A stretch of 64,000 nt of DNA from Rhizobiales bacterium GAS188 (lineage in GTDB: Bacteria; Pseudomonadota; Alphaproteobacteria; Rhizobiales; Beijerinckiaceae): NCBI GenBank assembly GCA_900104855.1, contig FNSS01000001.1:5828001-5892000 (forward strand), read 5' to 3'. This document shows positions 50,281 through 58,704 of the stretch, in pieces. The notes under the pieces are model-generated. The model ran no database searches. It was not told where the DNA came from and saw only the letters and a program-made list of their open reading frames with translations. The stretch's first letter is position 1. Every line of letters starts with the position of its first letter. The position numbers were made by a program, and so were the translations under genes.

Positions 50281-51351
50281 CTATGGCTCCCACGACGTGG
50301 CACGCCAGCTGTCGGCCGTTGTTTTGCTTGGGAACCACGCGGGAAGATCCATAAGAAAATATGCCGCAAGAGCATACGCGTGAGGTTCATACATAGCTCT
50401 AAGCTTCCGTAGTTCGCTCTCCGAAATGCGTTCCGGTCGCAGCGGCGTGCTACCGGCGGAGAGGACGTCGCGCAGCCGGGAAAAATCATCGGCGGGCAAG
50501 CGGTCGCTATCACGATCATGAGGTCGCATCCGAAAAGTCGAGGCCGTATGCACCACGGCGTGCCTCCCCGCCGCGAAGGTGAATTCAGCCTGGCGCTTCA
50601 AGTCATCTTCCGAACTCAACATCACGAGCGCGCTGATGTCGAGAACCGCAGTCAATGCGGCGAGCCAAGATTGGTTCGTGTGCTGAGACCGATAATAGGC
50701 CAGCATTGGGTAGGAAAGATGGTTTTGGAGCAAACCCAGCGCCCACTCTTCCCAGTCGGCGAGCCTCTCTTCCAACTTCGCAGGGTTTGGCCCCCGCCGA
50801 AGCAGGAATTCGGCCGCCGACGGTGGCGATCCCGCCCGCGCATCGAGAAGCAGGATGCGAAGCTCTCGGCTCGAGAAAGATTGATACAATACCGGCAGAT
50901 AGCCTATCACGAGGCCAAGGAACGTGAACCCGAAGCCTGCTTCGAGTACCATCAGATACTTTGACGGAAGGTTCTGAGGCTCGGCCGACCCCAACGTGAA
51001 GAACGTCGCGGCGCTGAAATAGATGCCGTCCGCGAAGTTCACGCGAGAGCCGTTGAGGTGAAGATCGACCGACCACTGAAACATTGCAAACGCCGCAATC
51101 AGGCTTGCCGCCCAAAAGCTCAAGAGCATAAGCAGAGAAAGGGGCCCGTAGATGCCAAGATATTTTTCCCGGCGCCCTTCTGATTTTATCAGCCGGGCCG
51201 CGGCGGCGAACGGTATCCAACTGAGCTGGTAAAGCATGCGCGTGACACCGGGCATCTTTTGCGAATGCCTTGCAACAATGACTGTTTGAAAGGCGTCAGC
51301 GACAACAATCGCCAGCAGCCCAAATCCAAAAATAGCCGAGAGTTCGCGCAT
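50281..51351 (-). CDS. Ion-channel-like membrane protein (two-pore-helix type)
   Basis: 356 residues. Helices at ~3-22 (LSAIFGFGLLAIVVADAFQT), ~70-92 (GPLSLLMLLSFWAASLIAAF), a pore-like segment NFADGIYFSAATFFTLGSAE (~104-123), and ~131-152 (YLMVLEAGFGFTFLGLVIGYLPVLY), then a ~200-residue cytoplasmic helical domain. The order helix, pore loop, helix is that of Ion_trans_2 potassium channels, but the filter reads TLGSAEP instead of TVGYGD, so K+ selectivity is doubtful. The C-terminal domain (NHLSYPMLAYYRSQHTNQSWLAALTAVLD) is common in alphaproteobacterial homologues. Function uncertain. It is flanked by an Mg2+ ATPase gene in the same orientation. Confidence 0.75.
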   Translation of the reverse strand: MRELSAIFGFGLLAIVVADAFQTVIVARHSQKMPGVTRMLYQLSWIPFAAAARLIKSEGRREKYLGIYGPLSLLMLLSFWAASLIAAFAMFQWSVDLHLNGSRVNFADGIYFSAATFFTLGSAEPQNLPSKYLMVLEAGFGFTFLGLVIGYLPVLYQSFSSRELRILLLDARAGSPPSAAEFLLRRGPNPAKLEERLADWEEWALGLLQNHLSYPMLAYYRSQHTNQSWLAALTAVLDISALVMLSSEDDLKRQAEFTFAAGRHAVVHTASTFRMRPHDRDSDRLPADDFSRLRDVLSAGSTPLRPERISESELRKLRAMYEPHAYALAAYFLMDLPAWFPSKTTADSWRATSWEP

Positions 51352-51638
51352 GAGCGGGGTTTCCTAAGTGCGGCCCCTCGACAAACTTTTGCGGGTCATC
51401 GAGAACGAGTGCGATCGACCCTTTCGTGCCCGATCTCGGATGACGTTGATTCTAGCCAACGGCCTGTTGTTACCTCTGACGACTGTCCAGGGCGCGATAT
51501 CGTGTGGGTCCGTGCCAGCATCTCGTTGTGCGCATCGCTCGCGAAATGAGGTTGCGGTAGCACCGAAGCCGCGCGAGAGTGCAATAGACGAGCGTGCGGA
51601 GCACCCACAACGAGCCGGCTTCCCATCGCTGGCCGCGC

Positions 51639-54188
51639 TCACCGTCCGGCAGTGAAGCGGTAGAAAAAGCCCTTGGTAATTTCAACTAGCACCAGATACG
51701 CAGCCGTCGCGCCGATCAGGTAGACGAAGAACAGAGGCGGGGGTGCAACGAAGCCGAACCATTTGCCTACTGGGAGAAGAGGGAGGACGACCGCGACGGC
51801 GACACACCCGATAGCCATGGCGACGAGGAACCCGTGCGGCTTGCTACGGAAGAAAGGCCGCCGCGTACGGATGGCGAAGACCACGAGTACCTGCGTCGTG
51901 ATCGACTCGATGAACCAGCCGGTTTGAAATAGCGCCGCGCCGGCGCCAAACAGATACAGCAGAGCGTAGAAGGTCAGGAAATCGAAGACGGAGCTGACCG
52001 GCCCGAATACCAGCATGAACCGCTCGATCAGCTTGATGTCCCACTTCACGGGTCGGGCCGTAGCTTCCGGATCGACCCGATCGAACGGGATCGCGATCTC
52101 TGACACGTCATAGAGCAGGTTGTTCAGCAAGATCTGGATCGGAAGCATCGGCAGGAAGGGCAGGAACAATGCCGCGCCGGCCATGCTGAACATGTTGCCG
52201 AAGTTCGAGCTGGAGCCCATCAGGACGTATTTGGACACGTTCTGGACCGTGCTGCGCCCGTGGACCACCGCTTCGCGTACGACCGAAAGGTCGTGCTCGA
52301 GCAAGATCAGATCGGCGGCCGCTCGCGCGACATCGGCCGCGCCGTCGACCGAGATCCCGACATCCGCGGCGTGGAGCGCCGGAGCGTCGTTGATGCCGTC
52401 GCCCATGAAGCCGACGATATGGCCGAGCCGCTTCAGCGCCAGCAGGACCCGATGCTTTTGCTGCGGGTTGACACGGCAAAACAAGTTGACCCGTGACAAC
52501 TGTCCGATCAGCGCCTCGTCCGAAAGATGCGTCAGCGCCTCGCCCGTGAGCACTCCCGTAACTGGAACGCCGATCTCGGCGAAGACGTGGCGGGTCACGA
52601 GCTCGTTATCGCCGGTCAGCACCTTCACGGAAACGCCCGCGGCCGCCATGGCCTGGATCGTAGCCCCGGCGCTGGCTTTCGGAGGATCGAGGAAAACGGC
52701 GAAGCCGGAGAAAATAAGGTCGGTCTCGTCGGTGATCGCGGCGGTCTCGTGGCTCCCATCGACCGCGCGACTCGCTATGCCCAGTGCGCGGAATCCCTGC
52801 GCGCCCAGCGCGTCGAGGGTGGCCTCGAAGGCACGGCGAGTCTCGGGGTCCAGCGACCGCTCCTCTCCGCCCGCGCCCTCGTATCGCCCTGACAGCCGCA
52901 GGAGATCCTCAGGCGCACCCTTCACGATGAGACGGCGCTTGGCGTCGTGCTCCACCAGGACGGAGACCCGCCGTCGCTGGAAATCGAACGGTACTTCGTC
53001 GATCTTCTTCCAGCCGGTCATGTCGAAAGGATTGGCGGCGAGAATTGCCTCATCGAGCGGGCTCTTCATGCCGCTTTCGAACCGGCTGTTGACATAGGCG
53101 TAGGCATAGGCGCGCTCACTCTCGGCGCCGCACCCATCGATCGCGCGCACCAGCTTGATCGTGGCTTCCGTCAGTGTGCCGGTCTTGTCGGTGCACAGCA
53201 CGTCCATGGCGCCGAGATCGTGGATTGCAGAGAGGCGCTTCACGATGACCTTTCGCTTGGAGAGCTCCATCGCCGACCGGGCCAGCGTGACCGTCACGAT
53301 CATCGGCAGCAGCTCGGGTGTCAGCCCGACAGCGAGTGCCAGCGCAAACATCAGCGATTCCAGCACCGGCCGATGGAAAGCGATGTTCACCATCAGGACG
53401 AATAGCACCATCAACACGGTCAAGCGCATGATCAGCATGCCGAAACGGCTGATGCCGACCGCAAAGGCGGTGGCCGGCGGCTTTTCCGCCAGGCTTGTCG
53501 CGAGATGGCCGAGCGCCGTCTTGCCGCCGGTTCGGCAGATGACGCAAGTTGCGGTGCCGCTGATCACGGATGTGCCGGCAAAGACGGCGTTCGATGCTCC
53601 GGCCGGATTTTCGACGCCCGAGGCTGCGTCGCTCGCCTGCTTCTCGGTCGGGTAGGGCTCGCCCGTGAGGAGAGCTTGGTTGATGAAGAGATCGCGGCTT
53701 TCGAGCAGTCGCGAGTCCGCAGGGACGAGATCGCCGGCGATCAACTCGACGATGTCGCCGGGGACCAGTTGGTCGATCGGCACCGAAAGGCTTGCACCGT
53801 TGCGCCGGACGGTTGCCTGCACCGCCACCGATCGACGCAGCGCCTCAACCGCATTCTGAGCCCGGACTTCCTGAACGAAATCGAGTGTCATGCTGATCGT
53901 GACGATGGTCACGACGATGAAGAAGCTCGCGGCGTCGCCGGTCGCCGCGGACAACCCGCTCGCCACGAGCAGGATGATGACCAGCGGGTTGCGGAAGCGG
54001 GAGAGGAATTGCCGCCAAAGCGGCGAACGCTTGACGGTTGCGGCGTCGTTCGGTCCATAAACCGTCAACCGCGACTGTACCCTAGCGGTGTCAAGGCCCA
54101 TAGGGGTCGTCGCGAGTCGTATGAGAAGCCGGTCTGCCGGCTCCCTCCAGATTTCTTCTGGGAGAAGTTCGCCTGCTAGGTCCATGGC
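51639..54188 (-). CDS. mgtA: Magnesium-translocating P-type ATPase
   Basis: 849 residues from ATG 54188; ATG 54239 adds 17 residues. P3B-type layout: cation ATPase N-terminal domain (REPADRLLIRLATTPMGLDT), first helices SRFRNPLVIILLVASGLSAA, actuator loop with LLTGEPYPTEKQ, phosphorylation site CTDKTGTLTEATIK (~330), KGAPEDLLRLSGRYE, hinge MGDGINDAPALHAADVGISV, then the six-helix C-terminus with the conserved NLLYDVSEIAIPFDRVD. Imports Mg2+ (or Ni2+) with ATP across the inner membrane. Preceded by a two-block promoter (copy G) with a ~150-base leader, which could hold Mg-responsive control as in enteric mgtA; no such structure was proved here. Confidence 0.92.
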   Translation of the reverse strand, partial: AMDLAGELLPEEIWREPADRLLIRLATTPMGLDTARVQSRLTVYGPNDAATVKRSPLWRQFLSRFRNPLVIILLVASGLSAATGDAASFFIVVTIVTISMTLDFVQEVRAQNAVEALRRSVAVQATVRRNGASLSVPIDQLVPGDIVELIAGDLVPADSRLLESRDLFINQALLTGEPYPTEKQASDAASGVENPAGASNAVFAGTSVISGTATCVICRTGGKTALGHLATSLAEKPPATAFAVGISRFGMLIMRLTVLMVLFVLMVNIAFHRPVLESLMFALALAVGLTPELLPMIVTVTLARSAMELSKRKVIVKRLSAIHDLGAMDVLCTDKTGTLTEATIKLVRAIDGCGAESERAYAYAYVNSRFESGMKSPLDEAILAANPFDMTGWKKIDEVPFDFQRRRVSVLVEHDAKRRLIVKGAPEDLLRLSGRYEGAGGEERSLDPETRRAFEATLDALGAQGFRALGIASRAVDGSHETAAITDETDLIFSGFAVFLDPPKASAGATIQAMAAAGVSVKVLTGDNELVTRHVFAEIGVPVTGVLTGEALTHLSDEALIGQLSRVNLFCRVNPQQKHRVLLALKRLGHIVGFMGDGINDAPALHAADVGISVDGAADVARAAADLILLEHDLSVVREAVVHGRSTVQNVSKYVLMGSSSNFGNMFSMAGAALFLPFLPMLPIQILLNNLLYDVSEIAIPFDRVDPEATARPVKWDIKLIERFMLVFGPVSSVFDFLTFYALLYLFGAGAALFQTGWFIESITTQVLVVFAIRTRRPFFRSKPHGFLVAMAIGCVAVAVVLPLLPVGKWFGFVAPPPLFFVYLIGATAAYLVLVEITKGFFYRFTAGR

Positions 54189-54347
54189 GCCATCGCGACG
54201 AGGCTCGCTCGATTTTACGCGTTGAAGCGCAACAACCATTGGCTATCGTCTTTTCGAATGCCGCCGCAGTCACGACGACCGGGCGAATGGGAAAATCAGT
54301 CCCGGCCGCAGGCGCGGATCGGACAGCATTGCTGACGGCTGCGGTGT

Positions 54348-54391
54348 ACAATAGCGACCGATGATGCCGCCGCGGTAGGCTCGGAAATTAC
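54348..54391 (-). promoter_or_regulatory. Two-block promoter module, copy G (GTAATTTCCG...GCTATTGT)
   Basis: Minus strand GTAATTTCCG 54391-54382 inside GTAGGTAATTTCCGAGCCTA; GCTAT 54355-54351, offset 36. Drives the Mg2+ ATPase. Confidence 0.65.
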
Positions 54392-54457
54392 CTACCTACT
54401 GGCTGTCCGCTGCGCGGCCGTGACGGGCACCGCCCAGCGGCATTAGCGCAGGCCTGA

Positions 54458-54503
54458 GTAGTTTCCGAGGCTGCTCCCAGCGATCTCCCCTCGGCTATGC
54501 TCG
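54458..54503 (+). promoter_or_regulatory. Two-block promoter module, copy D (GTAGTTTCCG...GCTATGCT)
   Basis: GTAGTTTCCG 54458-54467; GCTAT 54494-54498, offset 36. Now drives only remnants of Dps and UspA genes. Similar to copy A beyond the blocks (GCGATC.CCCCT.CG). Confidence 0.65.
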
Positions 54504-54594
54504 AAACTGGCCAATCGTTGATCGGACCGGAAGCGAGGCCCGTGCGCCGCATGGCAATTGGCGTCTACCTTAGCCAGAACCTGGAGATCCGACT

Positions 54595-54729
54595 ATGCGG
54601 CCGACACGCGCCACATTGTCCGAGAACGGCAGGGTGCAGTCCGTCGAGCTTCTGAACAAGCACCTGGCAGCGGCGATCGATGTCTCACTCGACGACGTTC
54701 TCATTGTCGGAACGGGAACGGTGCCATGA
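54595..54729 (+). pseudogene. Dps/ferritin-like N-terminal remnant
   Basis: ATG 54595 reads MRPTRATLSENGRVQSVELL, NKHLAAAIDV, the beginning of a Dps protein (consensus ...T...L.EN.R..VVELLN..LA.AIDL). After 30 residues homology stops, and the frame ends LDDVLIVGTGTVP with TGA overlapping the next remnant's ATG. The body of the gene, including the ferroxidase residues, is gone. Dps would protect DNA during starvation. Confidence 0.65.
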
Positions 54730-54884
54730 CCATCAAGACGGTTTTGGTCGGCACGAGCGGAGGCTCGTCGTCGAATGGCGCGATCGAACTCGCCTGTCGC
54801 ATCGCACTACGCTTCGGCGCCCACGCCACACGCCGTGGCACGAATATCTGTTTGGAGGCGCCACGCATGACGTTACCCAAGTGA
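54726..54884 (+). pseudogene. Universal stress protein (UspA) N-terminal remnant
   Basis: ATG 54726: MTIKTVLVGTSGGSSSNGAI, ELACRIALRFGAHATR. This is the first strand and helix of a UspA domain (MxIKTILV..SGG..S..ALELA..LA..F.AHL). It then deteriorates to a stop at 54884 without the ATP-binding G-2X-G-9X-G(S/T) motif. The joint with the Dps remnant suggests a deletion between two stress genes that removed most of both. Confidence 0.6.
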
Positions 54885-55070
54885 GCTTGCTGCCCCTCCT
54901 CTTGTCGCATTGAGCATGCTGGACGCGGATCATCGTAGCCGCAGTCTGCTTGCCACAGGGTCGTTTCCGGGGCGCTCAGCTGCGCAATGTAGAAAACGGC
55001 AGTCTCACGGCCGTCGTTTCGAAATCCACTCTTTCAGCCCATTTTTCTCTACATTCGGGAGGCATCGGAA

Positions 55071-55766
55071 ATGCCAGTGCGTGACAAGGAACGACACCGC
55101 ACAGGAGACATGGGATGGCTGCGCGCGGCGGTATTGGGTGCGAATGACGGCATCCTTTCGACAGCAAGCCTGGTGCTGGGTGTCGCGGCTGCGCATGGGA
55201 CTCGCAGCAACCTATTGGTCGCGGGAGTCGCCGGCCTGGCTGCGGGAGCCATGGCGATGGCTGCCGGTGAGTACGTGTCCGTGCACTCACAGGCGGACAC
55301 CGAACAGGCCGACCTCGCGCGTGAGCGCGCGGAACTCAAAGCAGACGACAAGGGCGAGCATGAAGAACTGGCGGCCATCTACGTTGGCCGTGGCCTCGAT
55401 CCCCAGCTCGCGAAACAGGTCGCCGATCAGCTGATGGCTCACGACGCCATAGGCACGCATGCCCGCGACGAACTCGGAATCTCCGAGACTCTCAGGGCCC
55501 GTCCGATTCAGGCTGCATTGGCGTCGGCTGGCAGCTTCGCTGTTGGGGCAGCCATGCCTCTCTTCGTTACGGCTCTGGCCCCGACGGCAGGTCTGACTAT
55601 CTTCGTGTCCGGGACCACACTGCTCTTCCTGGCGCTCTTGGGTGCATTGGCGGCGCGCGCGGGCGGTGCAGGCGTGATGCCGGGCGCCGTACGCGTCATG
55701 TTTTGGGGGGCTCTGGCGATGGGGGTGACCGCGGGGGCCGGGGCCTTGTTCGGAACAGTGGTGTGA
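55071..55766 (+). CDS. VIT1/CCC1 family Fe2+/Mn2+ transporter
   Basis: 231 residues from ATG 55071 (GGGAGGCATCGGAA upstream). The first helix carries the family motif GWLRAAVLGANDGILSTASL, with VAGLAAGAMAMAAGEYVSVH as the second helix. A hydrophilic membrane-proximal stretch rich in Glu (QADTEQADLARERAELKADD, HEELAAIYVGRGLDPQLAKQ) would bind metal at the surface. Three more helices follow to the C-terminus. Five-helix VIT topology; transports Fe2+ or Mn2+ out of the cytoplasm. Stands alone; no EcfG or two-block element directly upstream, although copy D is 600 bp away. Confidence 0.9.
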   Translation: MPVRDKERHRTGDMGWLRAAVLGANDGILSTASLVLGVAAAHGTRSNLLVAGVAGLAAGAMAMAAGEYVSVHSQADTEQADLARERAELKADDKGEHEELAAIYVGRGLDPQLAKQVADQLMAHDAIGTHARDELGISETLRARPIQAALASAGSFAVGAAMPLFVTALAPTAGLTIFVSGTTLLFLALLGALAARAGGAGVMPGAVRVMFWGALAMGVTAGAGALFGTVV

Positions 55767-55868
55767 GCGGGTCGACCTTGGATAGTCAGCTGTCGCGAGT
55801 CGGTCCAGCGGACTTATGTGCTACCGTCCTGAACATGCTCACCGCTCGGCGCGGGCAAAATATTGAGG

Positions 55869-56885
55869 ATGGTCTTGACCGTACAATCGCACCGAGTCTC
55901 CGCGGCCGCAGGGCGCGACAAGATCGACCGAGTGGTCGATATTCCGAGATCGTTCCCCAATTTCATCTGGCGAACCAGCGGCCATCACCAGATTTGGCTT
56001 GCCATTCTGTCTGCGATCGTTTTCGGGCTCACGGCGGCACCGCTCGAAATCCAACGCCGCGTTGTCAATGATGCATTCAAAGGCGGCCAGTTTTCGGCGA
56101 TTCTTCTGCTCGCAGGGATCTATCTGGCGGTTTCGCTGGCGTCGGGCCTGACCAAATTGGTGCTCAATGTCTACAGGAATTGGGTCGGCGAGAACGTAGT
56201 CCGCGATCTGCGCACCAGTATCGATCAGAAAATCAGGATCGACACCAGCCAGGACGAGGCGGCGGAAGCCGAGGGCGTGGAGATATCGCTTGTAGTTGCC
56301 GAATCGGATCCGGTTGGGCAATTCGTTGGCAGCGCCGTTGCCGAGCCGATGCTGCAAGGCGGAATACTCCTCAGCGTGCTGGGCTACATGACCTATCTGC
56401 AGCCGGTCATAGCGCTGGTCGTCTTGGCGGTTCTTTCGCCGCAGTTTGTCTTCGTTCCCTTGATGCAGCGTGCGATCAATAAGCGGGCCACGGCGCGGAT
56501 CGTGATCTTGCGGGGGGTCAGCATCGCGATTGTGGAACACCCGGCGGCCTTTGGCGATCCGAAGCAGCGGCAACGTTTTGATGCGGCGTTTGAGCTGAAC
56601 ATGGGAATCTACAAGCTCAAGTTTTCGATGAATTTCTTGATGAATTTCATGCGTCAACTGGGAATTTGCGGTATTTTGGTGCTTGGCGGATGGTTCGTCG
56701 TCAATGGCCGCACGGAGATCGGAACCGTCGTCGCCTTCATCTCCGGCCTCGCCGAAATCAACGACCCCTGGGGCGACCTTGTCACCTGGTTTCGGGACAT
56801 GAGGGTTGTCAGTGCCAAATACCGACTCATTTTCGATGCGGTTGAGGGTCTGAAGCAATCCGCTCCGCAGGAGGGGGCGCGTTGA
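55869..56885 (+). CDS. Orphan ABC-transporter membrane domain protein
   Basis: 338 residues from ATG 55869 (no clear ribosome-binding site; TTG 55863 possible). Six helices of an ABC exporter type-1 domain: HQIWLAILSAIVFGLTAAPL, AILLLAGIYLAVSLASGLTK, LSVLGYMTYLQPVIALVVLA, FRQLGICGILVLGGWFVVNG. Coupling-loop-like stretches (RNWVGENVVRDLRTSIDQKI) are also present. There is no ATP-binding domain in it or next to it; the gene ends QSAPQEGAR. It resembles half of a MsbA-like exporter. Either an ATPase subunit is encoded elsewhere or the protein works without ATP (compare SbmA/BacA, which it does not closely resemble). Confidence 0.75.
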   Translation: MVLTVQSHRVSAAAGRDKIDRVVDIPRSFPNFIWRTSGHHQIWLAILSAIVFGLTAAPLEIQRRVVNDAFKGGQFSAILLLAGIYLAVSLASGLTKLVLNVYRNWVGENVVRDLRTSIDQKIRIDTSQDEAAEAEGVEISLVVAESDPVGQFVGSAVAEPMLQGGILLSVLGYMTYLQPVIALVVLAVLSPQFVFVPLMQRAINKRATARIVILRGVSIAIVEHPAAFGDPKQRQRFDAAFELNMGIYKLKFSMNFLMNFMRQLGICGILVLGGWFVVNGRTEIGTVVAFISGLAEINDPWGDLVTWFRDMRVVSAKYRLIFDAVEGLKQSAPQEGAR

Positions 56886-57428
56886 TTGGGAGTGCCGATC
56901 CCTTCATGCGGAAAATTTACGCGAACGGATCTGCGTAGTTTCCGAGCCTACCGCTTCCGCTTGGTCGACAGCTATGGTTCCGGATGTCGACGATAAGGCC
57001 GTCCCAACCGATCGGATATGGACCGCGAAAGACGACTCGGTGACGCTCCCGGGCTGGCGGTCGCCCTCGGAAGATCAAGCGCGTGCGCGGCCTGCAAATT
57101 TTGTCTTCGAGCCGCCACCACTGAGAGCTACCGACCAAGAAGAGAAGCCGCGAGACGCATTTCCATTCGGCGAAGCCGCAGGCCACTTGGCCTTGGCCGC
57201 CCCTTCTGGAATCCCTTGACGAGCTTGTGTTGCCCTCTTGCCCGCGGGCTGCAGGTGCTGAGTACTTACGACGCCGATAGCCATTCTGTCGAATTGGGCG
57301 GATTGCGCGTCACTTAGGGAAGACCCGTCCGCGCCGCTCTCTATTTGTGTCAAGAGCGCGCAATGACAGTGCAAGGCTATCGTGCCCGCGATGTTGCAAT
57401 GCCAATTGCAGTCGCGCAGGGGTCGCCC
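56886..57428. other. Intergenic region with an unassigned promoter (copy E)
   Basis: About 540 bp with no supportable gene. Promoter E (56935) points into it, but the following plus-strand frame (56974-57219) has no ribosome-binding site or family resemblance. Either a non-coding RNA or a lost gene is possible. Confidence 0.4.
56935..56980 (+). promoter_or_regulatory. Two-block promoter module, copy E (GTAGTTTCCG...GCTATGGT)
   Basis: GTAGTTTCCG 56935-56944, extended dyad GTAG...CTAC in GTAGTTTCCGAGCCTAC; GCTAT 56971-56975, offset 36. Very similar to copy B. No clear gene downstream. Confidence 0.6.
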
Positions 57429-57830
57429 TCAATAGAGACCCCCGATGAAGACGGGCGTGTCGTTGAGCTGCAATGGCAAGCGTGAAGGGATTTTGAAGCG
57501 GGCGTAGACGGCCCTGTGGGCCGAGACTCTGCGCATGGAGGAGACCACCCTGCGCCTCGCGCCGAGGGCGGCCGGCGTTCGATTTCCATGAACCGCCACC
57601 GAAGCGAGAGCAGGGAGGGTCTCCGGCGGAAGCAAGCCGACCCAACCCAGCATCATGATCGGCAGTCCCCTGTCGAGCGGACTTGCCGCCAGAAGCTCAC
57701 TGGGCCATTGCGGCAGGCTCCGCCGCTCGAATATGGATGGGCGCTCTCCCACAGAGAGCAGCGCGACCGCGGGTAGCGAGACGAGGCAAAGACCGACGGT
57801 AATCGTCGCGGAAAGAGCTAGGCATTTCAT
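57429..57830 (-). CDS. Exported hypothetical protein, 133 residues
   Basis: ATG 57830 with GGGGAGCGCCCC just upstream; an in-frame TTG at 57869 is less likely. MKCLALSATITVGLCLVSLPAVA forms a signal peptide. The mature part (LLSVGERPSIFERRSLPQWP...RGLPIMMLGWVGLLPPETLP...RVVSSMRRVSAHRAVYARFKIP) has no domain that I recognise. It lies behind a two-block promoter (copy H) and a 16-bp tandem repeat tract. Periplasmic or secreted; function unknown. Confidence 0.5.
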   Translation of the reverse strand: MKCLALSATITVGLCLVSLPAVALLSVGERPSIFERRSLPQWPSELLAASPLDRGLPIMMLGWVGLLPPETLPALASVAVHGNRTPAALGARRRVVSSMRRVSAHRAVYARFKIPSRLPLQLNDTPVFIGGLY

Positions 57831-57887
57831 GGGGCGCTCCCCGGTCAGAGTTTCGCTGGCAGCGTTCAAGGCTTGAATCCGAATCGA

Positions 57888-57957
57888 GACCTGCCGGCGT
57901 CCAGACCTGCCGGCGTCCAGACCTGCCGGCGTCCAGACCTGCCAGCGTCCAGACCTG
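57888..57957. repeat. 16-bp tandem repeat, 4.4 copies
   Basis: Unit GACCTGCCGGCGTCCA, copies at 57888, 57904, 57920, 57936 (one G-to-A), then GACCTG. Period 16 is not a multiple of 3, so it is non-coding. It lies in the leader between promoter H and the gene at 57429-57830. Confidence 0.85.
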
Positions 57958-58011
57958 GAACGATCGAGATTTGGCCGCGACCGAGATCTGGTTCGATTTG
58001 AACTCGCATTG

Positions 58012-58056
58012 CATGGTAGCGGGCAGCGAGCGGCCGACGATAGGGTCGGAAACTAC
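58012..58056 (-). promoter_or_regulatory. Two-block promoter module, copy H (GTAGTTTCCG...GCTACCAT)
   Basis: Minus strand GTAGTTTCCG 58056-58047; GCTACC 58020-58015, offset 36 (TAC instead of TAT). Drives the gene at 57429-57830 across the tandem repeats. Confidence 0.55.
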
Positions 58057-58305
58057 TCAGTTACCAAAGAGCGTGTTCATGTGATCCGACCCGTCTTATT
58101 TTGAGCGTCGTTAAAGATTGATGGCTTCGGGTCAAGATTCATTCTCGCCTCTGGCTCTTCCCTGCGACTTTATGCTTTCGTCAGTCAATCAGTCTTTGAT
58201 CGCACCCGTCGAGAGCGCGCCCAAGCTAAGGCGTTCGAGCCGAAGGCGCCCGAGTCCAAGATGCCCGAGTCTGGCTTCGAAGAGCAAGCTCGAGCTATTT
58301 TTCCG

Positions 58306-58330
58306 GGAACTTTATTGTTCATGCCGCGTT
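58306..58330 (+). promoter_or_regulatory. EcfG-type promoter (GGAAC-N16-CGTT) for the DUF3309 gene
   Basis: GGAAC 58306-58310 and CGTT 58327-58330, exact, spacer 16 bp; about 35 bp before ATG 58365. Confidence 0.7.
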
Positions 58331-58364
58331 TGTGATGAAACAATGTATTCAAGCAGGTGAAGTC

Positions 58365-58532
58365 ATGGGAACCATTCTCTTAATCGTTGTGCTGGTCCTT
58401 CTCCTCGGAGGCGGCGGCTATTATGGCCATACCCGCTATGGCGGGGCCGGCCTCGGCGGCGTTCTTGGATTGGTGTTGGTGGTTTGCCTCGTGCTCTGGC
58501 TGGTCGGTGGCCTCGAACACGTCCGCATATAG
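58365..58532 (+). CDS. DUF3309-like small membrane protein, 55 residues
   Basis: MGTILLIVVLVLLLGGGGYY, GHTRYGGAGLGGVLGLVLVV, CLVLWLVGGLEHVRI: two hydrophobic segments around a Gly/Tyr/His loop. The N-terminal half is the DUF3309 pattern (LLIV.LVLLLGGGG.YG..R). AGCAGGTGAAGTC precedes ATG. A consensus EcfG promoter upstream supports stress induction. Related to the 28-residue peptides at 38760 and 58705, which lack the second helix. Inner membrane; function unknown. Confidence 0.75.
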   Translation: MGTILLIVVLVLLLGGGGYYGHTRYGGAGLGGVLGLVLVVCLVLWLVGGLEHVRI

Positions 58533-58704
58533 TTGGGAGAACGAGCGCTGCGACCCAATCGGAAGATCCCGTGACGATCGCCGCGTTCGGGGGCAACGCT
58601 TGCCAGCAGGCCGCGGAGGGGCTTCGCCCGCCCTATGGCCGCGCTCCGCTTAGCTTAGAGAGACCACCGTCCATTTGGGCGTGGATTGACTGCAGGAGCT
58701 CGCA

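Larger units (their letters stand above)
54240..54594. other. Divergent intergenic region carrying two two-block promoters
   Basis: Between the Mg2+ ATPase (minus) and the Dps remnant (plus). Copies G (minus) and D (plus) of the promoter module have their upstream blocks only 66 bp apart. No ORF supported; a short minus-strand frame in the ATPase leader (54091-54351) mostly reads GC-rich sequence. Confidence 0.45.

Noticed and set aside
54091-54351. Leader peptide ORF of the Mg2+ ATPase (MYTAAVSNAVRSAPAAGTDF...)
   Set aside because: Located in the leader and tempting by analogy to mgtL, but 86 codons long, overlapping the ATPase start, with no Pro/acid-rich stalling run.
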